This document shows, one piece after another, positions 15,780 to 25,031 of a stretch of DNA of 64,000 nt. Source of the DNA: Clostridia bacterium (lineage in GTDB: Bacteria > Bacillota > Clostridia > Christensenellales > Borkfalkiaceae); contig JAFTVF010000013.1 in the NCBI GenBank assembly GCA_017465865.1, forward strand, positions 124,001 to 188,000. The letters are read 5' to 3'. Position 1 is the first letter of the stretch; the number at the start of each line of letters is the position of its first letter. The notes under the pieces were generated by a model that was given only the letters and a program-made list of their open reading frames with translations, was not told the DNA's origin and ran no database searches. The position numbers were made by a program, and so were the translations under genes.

Positions 15780-17168
15780 TTACATTAGCTCCGTTTTCAA
15801 AATCTCTGCCCGCACCCGTTCGATCTGCTTTTTCACGGACGCAGGCGACGCGCCGCCCTCACTCAAACGCTTCTCCACGCAAGTCTTTAACGAAATTTCT
15901 TCGTATAAATCGGCATCGAACAGCTCGCTGTGTTTCTTGTATTCCTCGATAGGATAGGTATCCAAAACGCAGTCCTTGGCGATACAGTCCGCAACGATCG
16001 TGCCGACGATCTTATACGCCGCGCGGAACGGCATACCTTTCTTTACGAGATAGTCCGCAAGGTCGGTGGCGTTGATAAAGCCTTTTTGCGCCGCGCGGTA
16101 GGTCGTTTCCGCGTTGACTTTCATCGTCGCGAGCATGGGCGCGAGCACTTCCAAACACATTTTCACCGTGTCGATGGAATCAAAAATCGCTTCTTTGTCC
16201 TCTTGCATGTCCTTGTTGTACGCAAGGGGCAAGCCTTTTAAGGTGGTAAGCAGCGCCATCAAATTCCCGTATACCCGACCCGTCTTACCGCGGATCAGCT
16301 CCGCCATATCGGGGTTTTTCTTTTGGGGCATGATCGACGAGCCCGTGGTATAGCTGTCGTCCAGCTCGATAAACTTAAATTCCCAGCTCGACCAAAGAAT
16401 GATCTCCTCGGACAGACGGGAAAGATGCATCATCAGCACGGAAAACGCACTCATAAGCTCCAAACAGAAATCACGGTCGGAAACGCCGTCGATACTGTTT
16501 TCCGTAATCCCGTCAAACCCAAGCTCTTTTGCCACGAACGCGCGGTCGGTACGGTAAGTCGTACCCGCGAGCGCACAGCTTCCAAGCGGAGAATAGTTCA
16601 TACGCTTTACGGCGTCCTGTATCCTGCCGATATCTCGAAGCAGCATCATCGCGTACGCCATCAGCTGATGCCCGAACGAAATGGGCTGTGCGCGCTGTAA
16701 ATGGGTATACCCCGGCGCGATCACTTCGGCGTTTTCTTCGGCTTTGTCTACGATCGCAACCACGACCGCTTTCACAAGCGCAATAATCTCTTTCGCCTCG
16801 TCGCGCAGATACAGACGGATATCCAGCGCCACCTGATCGTTACGGCTGCGCGCGGTGTGCAAACGCTTGCCCGCGTCGCCGATACGCTTGGTCAGCTCCG
16901 CCTCGATAAACATGTGAATATCCTCGGCGTTCAAATCGAAAGGCAGTTTCCCCTCGTCGATATCCTTTTTAATCTCCTGCAATCCGTTTACGATGAGTTC
17001 TTTGTCCGCTTTGGATAAAATGCCTACGCTTTCGAGCATCGTCGCGTGCGCGATCGAGCCGCGAATATCCTGCGCGTACATTCTGCAATCAAACCGTATA
17101 GAGGAATTAAAATCGTCCGCTTTTTTGTCGAGGGTCTTCAAAAACCGACCCGCCCACATTTTTTCCAT
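15780..17168 (-). CDS. argH: Argininosuccinate lyase
   Basis: A 462-residue member of the fumarase/aspartase superfamily that splits argininosuccinate into arginine and fumarate. The superfamily signature GSSIMPQKKNPDMAELIRG (about 279-297) is complete, with the catalytic serine in its mobile loop, and HTARSRNDQVALD and GYTHLQRAQPISFGH are the other substrate-binding blocks. Length is normal. It is separated from argG by the 200-bp hairpin array B, the only large gap in the operon. No strong promoter is evident in the gap, so read-through from argG is assumed. Confidence 0.96.
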   Translation of the reverse strand: MEKMWAGRFLKTLDKKADDFNSSIRFDCRMYAQDIRGSIAHATMLESVGILSKADKELIVNGLQEIKKDIDEGKLPFDLNAEDIHMFIEAELTKRIGDAGKRLHTARSRNDQVALDIRLYLRDEAKEIIALVKAVVVAIVDKAEENAEVIAPGYTHLQRAQPISFGHQLMAYAMMLLRDIGRIQDAVKRMNYSPLGSCALAGTTYRTDRAFVAKELGFDGITENSIDGVSDRDFCLELMSAFSVLMMHLSRLSEEIILWSSWEFKFIELDDSYTTGSSIMPQKKNPDMAELIRGKTGRVYGNLMALLTTLKGLPLAYNKDMQEDKEAIFDSIDTVKMCLEVLAPMLATMKVNAETTYRAAQKGFINATDLADYLVKKGMPFRAAYKIVGTIVADCIAKDCVLDTYPIEEYKKHSELFDADLYEEISLKTCVEKRLSEGGASPASVKKQIERVRAEILKTELM

Positions 17169-17232
17169 AATTCAAAATACGCACTTTGCCTGCCGCGTCG
17201 TGTGGCAGGCAAAAGTTCTCCTTATGTTTTGA

Positions 17233-17430
17233 GTGAATTGACGGCTACTCCGTCGTGAATTTTCGCTAACGCTCAGTGAATTGGGCTTCGCCCGTGAATT
17301 GCGTTGCTTTGCAACGCGTTGATTGAATTATTCCACAACGCAACGCTGTGCGTTGCATTTCACGAAAAACGAAGTTTTTCATTTCACGCGCTATAAGGCG
17401 CATTTCACGCAACCGTAGGTTGCAATTCAT
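17233..17430. repeat. Hairpin array B (gtgaattg / catttcac type)
   Basis: Left arm: linker gtgaattg at 17233 and in three further, partly varied copies, alternating with the palindromes ACGGctactCCGT, a ttcgctaacgctca unit, GGGCttcGCCC and CGTTGCtttGCAACG. Core: about 24 AT-rich bases around gattgaattattcc. Right arm: CAACGCtgtGCGTTG, GAAAAACgaaGTTTTTC, GCGCtataaggCGC-like and GCAACCgtaGGTTGC, separated by the inverted linker atttcac. It occupies the gap between argG and argH and starts 6 bases beyond the argG stop codon. The left arm closely matches array E. Confidence 0.88.
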
Positions 17431-17435
17431 TTTTC

Positions 17436-18662
17436 TTATTTCCCGTTCTTTTCGTTGACCTGCGCCTGTACCTTGATAGGCAGCCCGAACAAGTTGATAA
17501 AGCCCGTTGCGTCCGCTTGGTTGTAAACGTGGTCTTCGCCGAACGTCGCGATCTCTTCCGAATACAGCGAGTAATCGCTCCATGCGCCCGCTTTGATGAT
17601 ATTGCCCTTGTAGAGCTTCAACTTCACCTTACCCGTTACGTTCTCCTGCGTCTTTTCGACAAACGCCGACAGCGCTTCGCGAAGGGGAGTGAACCACTGA
17701 CCGTTATATACGAGCTCTGCAAAGCATACGGACAATTCCTGTTTCTTGTGCGAGGTGTATTTATCCAGACACAGCGTTTCGAGATAGCTGTGCGCCGCGT
17801 ACAAAATCTCGCCGCCCGGGGTTTCGTATACGCCGCGGCACTTCATACCGACAAGACGGTTTTCTACGATATCGAGTAGCCCGATGCCGTTTTCCCCGCC
17901 AACCTTGTTCAGCGCAAGAATGATCTCTTTCGCGCTCATCTTCTTACCGTCCAGCGCTACGGGCTTGCCCTTTTCGAAATCGAGAGTGATATAGGTGGGT
18001 TTGTCGGGCGCTTGCAAAGGCGAAACGCCGAGTTCGAGGAAGCCCTCCTTTTCATACAACGGCTCGTTGCCCGCGTCTTCGAGGTCAAGCCCCTCGTGGC
18101 TCAAATGCCAAAGGTTTTTGTCCTTGGAATAGTTGGTTTCGCGGTTGATCTTCAAAGGCACGTTGTGCGCTTCCGCGTAATCGATCTCCTCTTCACGGGA
18201 TTTGATCGACCATTCGCGCCAAGGCGCGATAATCGGCATATCGGGAGCAAAAGCCTTGATCGTCAGCTCGAAACGCACCTGATCGTTCCCCTTACCCGTA
18301 CAGCCGTGGCAGATCGCGTCCGCACCCTCTTTCTTTGCGATCTCTACCATACGCTTTGCGATCACGGGACGGGCAAATGACGTACCCAAAAGATATTCTT
18401 CGTATTTCGCGCCCGCCATCATGGTAGGGATTACGTAATCGTCTACGAATTCGTCCGTTAAGTCCTCGATATAGATCTTGGACGCGCCCGTTTTGATCGC
18501 CTTTTCTTCCAAGCCTTCCAGCTCGTCTGCCTGACCGACGTTCGCGCTCACCGCGATTACTTCGCAGTTGTTATAGTTTTCTTTCAGCCACGGAATGATA
18601 ATCGAAGTATCGAGTCCGCCCGAATACGCAAGCACTACTTTTTTGATGTCTTTCTTATCCAT
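17436..18662 (-). CDS. argG: Argininosuccinate synthase
   Basis: A 408-residue ATP pyrophosphatase joining citrulline and aspartate. The PP-loop [15 protein letters not shown] (residues 13-27), [13 protein letters not shown] and the later [14 protein letters not shown] are intact. It is the first gene of the arginine operon, read from a consensus promoter with a short leader of about 50 bases, too short for a T-box or similar element. Groups resembling half arginine-repressor boxes (tgaat) occur around 18690-18835 but no clean 18-bp box is visible, so repressor control is only possible. Placing the last two enzymes first is a less common operon order. Confidence 0.97.
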   Translation of the reverse strand: MDKKDIKKVVLAYSGGLDTSIIIPWLKENYNNCEVIAVSANVGQADELEGLEEKAIKTGASKIYIEDLTDEFVDDYVIPTMMAGAKYEEYLLGTSFARPVIAKRMVEIAKKEGADAICHGCTGKGNDQVRFELTIKAFAPDMPIIAPWREWSIKSREEEIDYAEAHNVPLKINRETNYSKDKNLWHLSHEGLDLEDAGNEPLYEKEGFLELGVSPLQAPDKPTYITLDFEKGKPVALDGKKMSAKEIILALNKVGGENGIGLLDIVENRLVGMKCRGVYETPGGEILYAAHSYLETLCLDKYTSHKKQELSVCFAELVYNGQWFTPLREALSAFVEKTQENVTGKVKLKLYKGNIIKAGAWSDYSLYSEEIATFGEDHVYNQADATGFINLFGLPIKVQAQVNEKNGK

Positions 18663-18717
18663 ATTTCTTTTCTCCTTTTTTGGTGAAGTTTTGTATTTCT
18701 ATTCACTTTATGCATTC

Positions 18718-18746
18718 ATTATACGCCCAAAAAAACCCTTTGTCAA
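18718..18746 (-). promoter_or_regulatory. Promoter of the arginine operon
   Basis: Minus strand TTGACA (18746-18741), 17 bases, TATAAT (18723-18718). Confidence 0.92.
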
Positions 18747-18837
18747 ATTATTTTAATCCTTTATTTTATAATTCTTTGAGATATTTACGGATATTTTTTG
18801 AATATTTTGTATAAATGAATAAAAAGCTGAATATTTT

Positions 18838-21255
18838 TTACTTTTTGCATAAATCTTTGTATAAACTTTCAGCAAACCTTACCGAAGCCATACCGTCCTT
18901 GCCGTAGCCGTCCGCGCCGATTTTTTTGGCGTATTCCTCGGTGAGCACCGCCCCGCCGACGAGGATTTTCACGCTTGGCACGCGCGCACGCAAAAGCGCA
19001 ATCGTTTCCGCCATAGACGGTACGGTGGTGGTCATAAGCGCGGAAAGCCCGACGAGGGGCGCGCCCGTTTCCTGCGTTTTCTCCACGATCGTTTCAGGGG
19101 CTACGTCCCTGCCGAGGTCGATCACTTCAAAGCCGTAATTTTCAAGCAGCGTACCGACGATATTTTTACCGATATCGTGGATATCCCCTTTCACGGTCGC
19201 GAGCACGATCTTGCATTTTTTCTCCGTTTTTCCGCCCGTTTTCAAAAGGTGTAAACGGATTTTTTCAAACGCCGCTTTCGCCGCCTCCGCGCTCATAAGT
19301 AGCTGTGGCAGATAGGCGCGTTTTTCCTCGTACGCTTTGCCCACCAGATCGAGCGCGGGCACGATCTCCTTTTCCACGGTATCGAGTGCGGACGAGGTTT
19401 TCAGCGTTTCCTCGCAAGCGGACGAAGCAAGCTCTTTCAAGCCTTTTACGATCGCCGTTTGCAAGGGCGTTTCGCCCTGCGTTTGGGGGGATACCGACGA
19501 AACCGCGGTCGTTGCGGGCGTGAATTTCGGTAACGTTTCGGTGGCGAAACGGATATATTCCGCACAGTTTTCGTCCTGCGCCGTCAGCGCGAGATAGGCG
19601 TAATAGGTTTTCAGCATTTCCGCGGAATTCGGGTTCAGGATCGCCGCGGACAAGCCGTTTTCGAGCGCGAGCGCAAAGAACGCCGCGTTTACGACCTCGC
19701 GCACGGGCAACCCGAACGATACGTTGGACACCCCGAGCGAGGTATGCACGCCGAGCTGCGTTTTGATCTCGCGCAAGGCTTGCAGGGTGGTCCTCGCGGC
19801 GTTTGGATCCGCGCTGACCGTCATTGCGAGCGGGTCTACGATCATATCCTTTTTCGAAATCCCGTATTTCTCCGCCTCGGCAACGATTTTTTTCGCGATC
19901 TCTACTCTGCCGTCCGCGGTATCAGGAATACCCTTTTCGTCCAAAGTAAGCGCGACCACGACCCCGCCGTATTTTTTAACGAGCGGAAACACCGCCGACA
20001 TACTCTCTCGTTTCCCGTTGACGGAATTGACGAGCGGTTTGCCGTTATAACGGCGCATTGCGCGTTCCATCGCCGCGGGGTCGGAAGTATCGATCTGCAA
20101 CGGCAGGTCGATCACCGCCTGTAATTCCTCGATATAGCGGGGCAGTTCCGTTTTCTCGTCGATATCGGGCAAGCCGACGTTGACGTCGAGGATATGCGCG
20201 CCCTTTTCCTGTTGCGCGATCCCCTCGCCGAGGATATACCCCGTATCTCTTTCTATGAGCGCTTGCTTGAACCGCTTTTTCCCCGTCGGATTGATCCGTT
20301 CCCCGATCAGCACGGGCTTGGAAAACTCCACCGCGTGCGTGTACGAGGACACGCAGGTTATATTTTTATCGGTTACGGGCAACGGCTGTATCCCTTTCGT
20401 CGCCTCTACTACCGCCGCGATATACGCAGGGGTCGTTCCGCAGCACCCGCCGACGAGCCTTGCGCCCTGTTTCAAAAACTCCGCGATATATTCCGCAAAC
20501 GCGTTCTCGTCGATATCGTAGCGGGTCGTATCCCCGTCCGCGATCGGCAGCCCCGCGTTGGGCTTAACGAGCACGGGCACGGAGGCTTTTTCCAAAAGCT
20601 CCTTTACCACGCCGCGCATCTGCGCAGGTCCGACCGAGCAGTTCACGCCTAGCGCGTCCACGCCCAAGCCTTCGAGCATCGCGACCATGGCGGCGGGATT
20701 TGCGCCCGTCATCAGCTTCCCGTCCGCGCCGTACGCGCAGGAAACGAACACGGGCAGATCAGAATTCTCTTTCACGGCAAGCACCGCGGCTTTGGTTTCC
20801 AAGCTGTCGCTCATCGTTTCGATAAACACGAGGTCCGCGCCGTATTTCACACCGAGCTTGACCGTTTCGGCGAATACTTTCACCGCCTCTTCGAAATCGA
20901 AATCCCCGTACGGCTTTAACAGCTTGCCCGTAGGCCCGATATCCAAAGCGACGAATTTTTCCTGTTTCCCATTCGAGCTATTCCCAGCCTCGCGCGCGTT
21001 TTCCACCGCCGCGCGGATAATGCCGTCCAGCTCGGAAGCGGAAAATTTCAAACGGTTTGCGCCGAACGTGTTCGTGCAAACGACGTTGCTGCCCGCGTTA
21101 TAATACGCGCGGTGGATCTTGCGTATCTCTTCCGCGTGCGAAAGATTCCACCGCTCGGGCAGCTCGCCCAAGGGCAGACCCGCCTCTTGTAAAAGAGTGC
21201 CCGTACCGCCGTCTAAATATACGATATGATTTTGTAAAAATTCCCGTATCTTCAT
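18838..21255 (-). CDS. metH: Cobalamin-dependent methionine synthase lacking the reactivation domain
   Basis: An 805-residue protein with three of the four modules of E. coli MetH (1227 residues). The homocysteine module (about 1-300) ends with the zinc cysteines in VGGCCGTTPAY; the methyltetrahydrofolate module (about 310-560) contains IGERINPTG and DVNVG; a four-helix cap leads into the B12 module with GDIHDIGKNIVG, whose histidine coordinates cobalt. The S-adenosylmethionine reactivation module is absent and encoded by the gene just upstream, whose stop overlaps this start (ATGA). The protein makes methionine from homocysteine in the cytoplasm. Confidence 0.96.
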   Translation of the reverse strand: MKIREFLQNHIVYLDGGTGTLLQEAGLPLGELPERWNLSHAEEIRKIHRAYYNAGSNVVCTNTFGANRLKFSASELDGIIRAAVENAREAGNSSNGKQEKFVALDIGPTGKLLKPYGDFDFEEAVKVFAETVKLGVKYGADLVFIETMSDSLETKAAVLAVKENSDLPVFVSCAYGADGKLMTGANPAAMVAMLEGLGVDALGVNCSVGPAQMRGVVKELLEKASVPVLVKPNAGLPIADGDTTRYDIDENAFAEYIAEFLKQGARLVGGCCGTTPAYIAAVVEATKGIQPLPVTDKNITCVSSYTHAVEFSKPVLIGERINPTGKKRFKQALIERDTGYILGEGIAQQEKGAHILDVNVGLPDIDEKTELPRYIEELQAVIDLPLQIDTSDPAAMERAMRRYNGKPLVNSVNGKRESMSAVFPLVKKYGGVVVALTLDEKGIPDTADGRVEIAKKIVAEAEKYGISKKDMIVDPLAMTVSADPNAARTTLQALREIKTQLGVHTSLGVSNVSFGLPVREVVNAAFFALALENGLSAAILNPNSAEMLKTYYAYLALTAQDENCAEYIRFATETLPKFTPATTAVSSVSPQTQGETPLQTAIVKGLKELASSACEETLKTSSALDTVEKEIVPALDLVGKAYEEKRAYLPQLLMSAEAAKAAFEKIRLHLLKTGGKTEKKCKIVLATVKGDIHDIGKNIVGTLLENYGFEVIDLGRDVAPETIVEKTQETGAPLVGLSALMTTTVPSMAETIALLRARVPSVKILVGGAVLTEEYAKKIGADGYGKDGMASVRFAESLYKDLCKK

Positions 21256-21908
21256 ACAATCCTCAATGCGCAGTCCGCTTTTTCGCAATCCGCGCAGCCC
21301 GTTTCACATTCCTGCGGTTTTTCCGAAGCTCTCGTAAAACCCACCGCCGCCGTTACCGATTTCGTCGGGCTCATCAGCAAGCTGTCGCTAAGGGTCAGCC
21401 CGATCTTTCTCGGGCAATCGAGCGCGCGAAAAAACTCCGTTTGCTTTTCCAAGGGAAAATCCCCGTAGCCGGGGCTGAACCGTTGCCGCGCGTATAACCC
21501 GCGCTTTTCGTACTCGCCCGCGATATCCGCGCAGAACGCGTTGCAAAGGCTCTCGATCCGCTCCGCGCCGATCGCCTGAAACAGCAACGCTTTCGCCGTT
21601 GAAACCTCTGCGTATCTCGCGATCAGTCGGTCTATCGAAAGCCCCACCGTCGCCGCGAAGATCACCGAAAACTCGCAACCGTCCAGCCGTTTTTTCGCCG
21701 TTTGGCTATCCCCGAAAAAGTTTTCGTCGGGCGCAAGCTCGCGATAGCACACCCGATAGGAAAATACTTCCTCACATTCCGCGATACATTCACCAAGCAG
21801 CGTATTCAGCCGTTCGTCCGCACTTCCAAGACAGCCTGCATAGCGCAAGATCTCGCGGATATTAAACGGGGGCGCGGGATAGGTTTTCACGAATACGGTA
21901 TCAAGCAT
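21252..21908 (-). CDS. Stand-alone methionine synthase reactivation (B12 activation) protein
   Basis: A 218-residue protein whose C-terminal block ARQRFSPGYGDFPLEKQTEFF contains the RxxPGY signature of the MetH activation domain, which binds S-adenosylmethionine to remethylate oxidised cobalamin. E. coli carries this as the C-terminal module of MetH; split forms occur in Thermotoga and clostridia. It lies between metF and metH, overlapping metF by 8 bases (ATGCTTGA) and metH by 4, so the three proteins are probably translated together. The C-terminus has five cysteines in about 20 residues (CETGCADCEKADC), which may bind metal; that is an inference. Confidence 0.88.
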   Translation of the reverse strand: MLDTVFVKTYPAPPFNIREILRYAGCLGSADERLNTLLGECIAECEEVFSYRVCYRELAPDENFFGDSQTAKKRLDGCEFSVIFAATVGLSIDRLIARYAEVSTAKALLFQAIGAERIESLCNAFCADIAGEYEKRGLYARQRFSPGYGDFPLEKQTEFFRALDCPRKIGLTLSDSLLMSPTKSVTAAVGFTRASEKPQECETGCADCEKADCALRIV

Positions 21909-22785
21909 TTTTGCCCAAAATGTCCGACAGACTGCTCTGTATCTTTTCCGCAACGTCGGGTTTATTCATCGAATATACGTGCACGTTGGTAATGCCGTTT
22001 GCAAACAGATCGATGATCTGATCGGTGGCGTACGCAATACCTGCCTGCTTCATCGCCGCGGGATCGCTCCCGAATTTATCCACGAGGCTCTTAAACCGTT
22101 GGGGCATAAACGAGCCCGACAGTTTTATAGCGCGCTCGACCTGCTTGGCGTTCGTGATCGGCATGATCCCCGCAATAACGGGCACGGTGATCCCCGCTTC
22201 GCGAATCTTATACAGGAAATTATACAACAGATTGTTGTCGAAAAACATCTGCGTAGTCAAAAATTCACAACCCGCCTCGACCTTTTCTTTTAAGCGAAGA
22301 ATATCCTCTCTTTGCGTTGCGCTTTCGGGATGCACCTCGGGATAACACGCCCCGCCGATACAAAACTGAGCACCGCTTTCTTTAAGCTCTCTAATCAATT
22401 CCGAGGCGTGCCGATACGCCCAGCCCGAGCGGTCGGCATTTTTCATATCCGCAGGAATATCCCCGCGAAGCGCCATGACGTTTTCAATACCCGCGGCTTT
22501 GAAATCCGCGATCCGCTTGTTCACCGTCTCTCGCGTTGACGACACACAGGTCAGATGCGCCAACGATTCCACGCCGAACTCCTCTCGGATATTCTTTGCG
22601 ATATTCAGAGTATGCTTACTCGTCCCCCCGCCCGCGCCGTAGGTAACGCTCATAAACGCAGGCGAAAGTCGCGCGATCTGCTCCGTCGCCGTCTTTACAC
22701 TGTCGTATAAATCGTCCGTTTTCGGTGGAAACACCTCAAAGGACAAGGAATACTTGTTTTGCTTAAAAATCTCCGTGAGTTTCAT
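21901..22785 (-). CDS. metF: Methylenetetrahydrofolate reductase
   Basis: A 294-residue flavoenzyme, normal for bacterial MetF, reducing methylene- to methyl-tetrahydrofolate, the methyl donor of MetH. SFEVFPPKTDDL (about 15-26) carries the catalytic glutamate; SVTYGAGGGTSKHT and MALRGDIP are FAD- and folate-binding blocks. First gene of a three-gene operon with the reactivation protein and metH. GGAGGAAAAAAT precedes the ATG, and the leader is only about 25 bases, so no S-adenosylmethionine riboswitch or T-box is present. Confidence 0.96.
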   Translation of the reverse strand: MKLTEIFKQNKYSLSFEVFPPKTDDLYDSVKTATEQIARLSPAFMSVTYGAGGGTSKHTLNIAKNIREEFGVESLAHLTCVSSTRETVNKRIADFKAAGIENVMALRGDIPADMKNADRSGWAYRHASELIRELKESGAQFCIGGACYPEVHPESATQREDILRLKEKVEAGCEFLTTQMFFDNNLLYNFLYKIREAGITVPVIAGIMPITNAKQVERAIKLSGSFMPQRFKSLVDKFGSDPAAMKQAGIAYATDQIIDLFANGITNVHVYSMNKPDVAEKIQSSLSDILGKNA

Positions 22786-22817
22786 ATTTTTTCCTCCGCG
22801 TAGGAATATACGTAATT

Positions 22818-22846
22818 ATTATAGTATAAAACCACGGTTTTTTCAA
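22818..22846 (-). promoter_or_regulatory. Promoter of the metF operon
   Basis: Minus strand TTGAAA (22846-22841), 17 bases, TATAAT (22823-22818). Confidence 0.88.
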
Positions 22847-22889
22847 TCGTTTTCTTATCCGTACGCAAAATTCCCTAATATTTTTTTAC

Positions 22890-22919
22890 TTGACAAGCTC
22901 TCCCAAAACGAGCTATAAT
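22890..22919 (+). promoter_or_regulatory. Promoter of trmO, placed for a leaderless transcript
   Basis: TTGACA (22890-22895), 18 bases, TATAAT (22914-22919). The ATG is at 22929, so the transcript would begin about 3 bases before it. Confidence 0.85.
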
Positions 22920-22928
22920 AATCATACT

Positions 22929-23615
22929 ATGAACGATACGCTTACCATACGCCCCGTTGCGTATATCCGCAACGATTTCAAAGAAAAATTCGGTATCCCC
23001 CGCCAGAGCGGAAGAGCCCCCTCTCTCACTTCCAAGATCGTGTTTTTGCCTGAATATCGCAACCTTGACGCACTCCGCGAGATAGCGGGATTTTCCCATC
23101 TTTGGCTACTCTTCGACTTTTCCAAAGCCCACAAAACGGCTTGGTCGGCAACCGTGCGTCCGCCAAGACTTGGAGGAAACAAGCGCGTGGGCGTGTTTGC
23201 GAGCCGTTCCCCGTTCCGCCCCAACCCGATCGGGCTGTCCTGCGTGCGCCTTGTACGCGTAGAGAACCGCGAGGATGAGGGCTGTGTATTGATCGTGTCG
23301 GGCGCAGATTTGTTGGACGGAACGCCTATTTTCGATATTAAACCCTATCTGCCCTTTGCCGACTGTCAGCCAAGCGCAACGGCAGGCTACGCTACGCAGG
23401 GCGAACGGCATTGCCTGCAAGTCGATTTCCCCGAACCGTTATTGCAAAAGATCGAAGAGGAAAAACGCGACGGACTGATAGAATGTCTTGCGGACGATCC
23501 CCGACCCTCCTATCAGGACGACGGCAGAATATACGGTATGCGCTTTGCCGATTACGAAATTAAATTCAAGGTAGAAAACGATACCCTTACGGTACTATCC
23601 GTTACAGACGTTTGA
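22929..23615 (+). CDS. trmO: tRNA (adenine37-N6)-methyltransferase TrmO
   Basis: A 228-residue protein of the TrmO (YaeB/TsaA) family, which methylates t6A37 of some tRNAs. The N-terminal beta-barrel domain has PVAYIRNDFKEKFGIPRQSG and the most conserved block FASRSPFRPNPIGLSCVRL (about 88-106), which binds S-adenosylmethionine; SGADLLDGTPIFDIKPYLP is the second signature. The ATG at 22929 is set by the promoter just upstream. No ribosome site is visible, consistent with leaderless translation. Its stop codon overlaps the -35 box of ktrB. Confidence 0.92.
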   Translation: MNDTLTIRPVAYIRNDFKEKFGIPRQSGRAPSLTSKIVFLPEYRNLDALREIAGFSHLWLLFDFSKAHKTAWSATVRPPRLGGNKRVGVFASRSPFRPNPIGLSCVRLVRVENREDEGCVLIVSGADLLDGTPIFDIKPYLPFADCQPSATAGYATQGERHCLQVDFPEPLLQKIEEEKRDGLIECLADDPRPSYQDDGRIYGMRFADYEIKFKVENDTLTVLSVTDV

Positions 23616-23640
23616 CAACGCCTTATAAAAATGTTATAAT
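23612..23640 (+). promoter_or_regulatory. Promoter of ktrBA, placed for a leaderless transcript
   Basis: TTGACA (23612-23617) overlapping the trmO stop, 17 bases, TATAAT (23635-23640). The ktrB ATG begins 7 bases after the -10 box, where transcription itself is expected to start. Confidence 0.88.
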
Positions 23641-23646
23641 ACCCGT

Positions 23647-25014
23647 ATGAAATTGAAAAAACGGACAAAGATGACGGTTTGGCAATTTCTTGCCGTAGGA
23701 TTTCTCCTCGTCATTATATTAGGCGCATTATTACTTCTTTTACCTATATCGGTAAAAGAGGGCAAAAGCACCACGTTCATCAACGCGCTGTTCACCTCTA
23801 CCTCCGCTACCTGCGTTACGGGGTTAGTGCCTTACGATACCAACACGCATTGGAGCGTGTTTGGTCAAAGTGTAATCCTGTGTCTAATTCAAATCGGTGG
23901 TTTGGGCTTTATGACGTTCGTTACCGTAATCTTCCGTCTCGTCGGAAAGAATATGAGCATGACGAAAGAAAAGGTCCTCATGGTTTCCGCCGGTCAAGAA
24001 CACCGCGTCGATATGCGTCGCTTATTCCATAGAATTCTAATCGGTACGCTGATTTTCGAGGTCTTGGGCGCAAGTCTGCTCTCCGTGCGGTTTATCCAAG
24101 AATTCGGCGTTGGAAAGGGCTTATATTACGCCGTGTTCCATTCCGTTTCCGCGTTTTGCAACGCAGGCTTCGACCTCATGGGCGGTACGTTTGGCGAAGG
24201 CTCGTTCGTTTCCCTCACTCGTTACGCCACCGATCCTTTGGTGTCCTTGACCGTCGCAGGCTTGATTGTAATCGGCGGTTTGGGCTTTTGCGTATGGGAC
24301 GACCTTTTGGAATGTCGTGGCAACCCGAAAAAATTCCGCTTGCACACAAAAATCGTACTCGCGGTTACTCTCGTATTGTTGCTTGGTTCAACGCTGTTGT
24401 TCTTACTGTTCGAGCGCGGAAACCCCGACTACGCACAGTATTCCCTCGGCGATAAACTACTCGTGTCGTTTTTCAGTGCAGTTACTCCCCGAACGGCAGG
24501 CTTTAACACCGTTGAGCTTTCCGCTTTGTCGGACAGCGGTTATCTACTTACCGTGATATTGATGTTTATCGGCGGTAGCTCCGCCTCCACCGCAGGCGGT
24601 ATCAAGATCACTACTTTTTTCGTGATTATCGTCGGTATGATCTCCGTGTTCCGTGGCAAGTCGGATATCGAGATCGGCAACCGTCGTGTGCACAACGCCT
24701 TGCTCCGTCAGGCGCTCGCCGTGTTCACCTCCTGCCTTATAATCGTTATGACGGCGACTCTCGTCATTTGCGCGTTAGAGCGGGATAACGACGTAGCAAC
24801 GCTACAAGCGGTGCTTTTCGAAACGGTATCCGCCATGGGCACGGTAGGGCTTTCGCTCAGCCTCACCCCTACCCTTTGCACCGCTTCTAAGATCATTTTG
24901 ATTTTGTTAATGTACGCAGGTCGAGTAGGTATTTTGACGATCGGGCTTGCGTTCGCAGAAACGAAAACCACCGCAAAAATCAAAAAACCCGTTGACAGCC
25001 TTTTAATCGGGTAA
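23647..25014 (+). CDS. ktrB: KtrB/TrkH-type potassium uptake channel subunit
   Basis: A 455-residue membrane protein with four repeated membrane-pore-membrane units. Pore loops are seen as STSATCVTGLVPYDT (first), SVSAFCNAGFDLMGG (second), AVTPRTAGFNTVELS (third) and SAMGTVGLSLSLT (fourth), each with the selectivity glycine. Length suits KtrB rather than the longer TrkH. It forms a dimer on a cytoplasmic ring of KtrA, encoded 17 bases downstream, and imports K+ using the sodium or membrane potential. There is no ribosome site because the ATG lies at the predicted 5' end of the mRNA. Confidence 0.94.
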   Translation: MKLKKRTKMTVWQFLAVGFLLVIILGALLLLLPISVKEGKSTTFINALFTSTSATCVTGLVPYDTNTHWSVFGQSVILCLIQIGGLGFMTFVTVIFRLVGKNMSMTKEKVLMVSAGQEHRVDMRRLFHRILIGTLIFEVLGASLLSVRFIQEFGVGKGLYYAVFHSVSAFCNAGFDLMGGTFGEGSFVSLTRYATDPLVSLTVAGLIVIGGLGFCVWDDLLECRGNPKKFRLHTKIVLAVTLVLLLGSTLLFLLFERGNPDYAQYSLGDKLLVSFFSAVTPRTAGFNTVELSALSDSGYLLTVILMFIGGSSASTAGGIKITTFFVIIVGMISVFRGKSDIEIGNRRVHNALLRQALAVFTSCLIIVMTATLVICALERDNDVATLQAVLFETVSAMGTVGLSLSLTPTLCTASKIILILLMYAGRVGILTIGLAFAETKTTAKIKKPVDSLLIG

Positions 25015-25031
25015 CGGGAAAGAGGTATTTT

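Noticed and set aside
18663-18837. ArgR operator before argG
   Set aside because: Several tgaat half-sites occur but no good 18-bp palindrome overlaps the promoter; not strong enough to list.
22786-22846. S-adenosylmethionine riboswitch or T-box before metF
   Set aside because: The leader is only about 25 bases from the predicted transcript start to the ATG.
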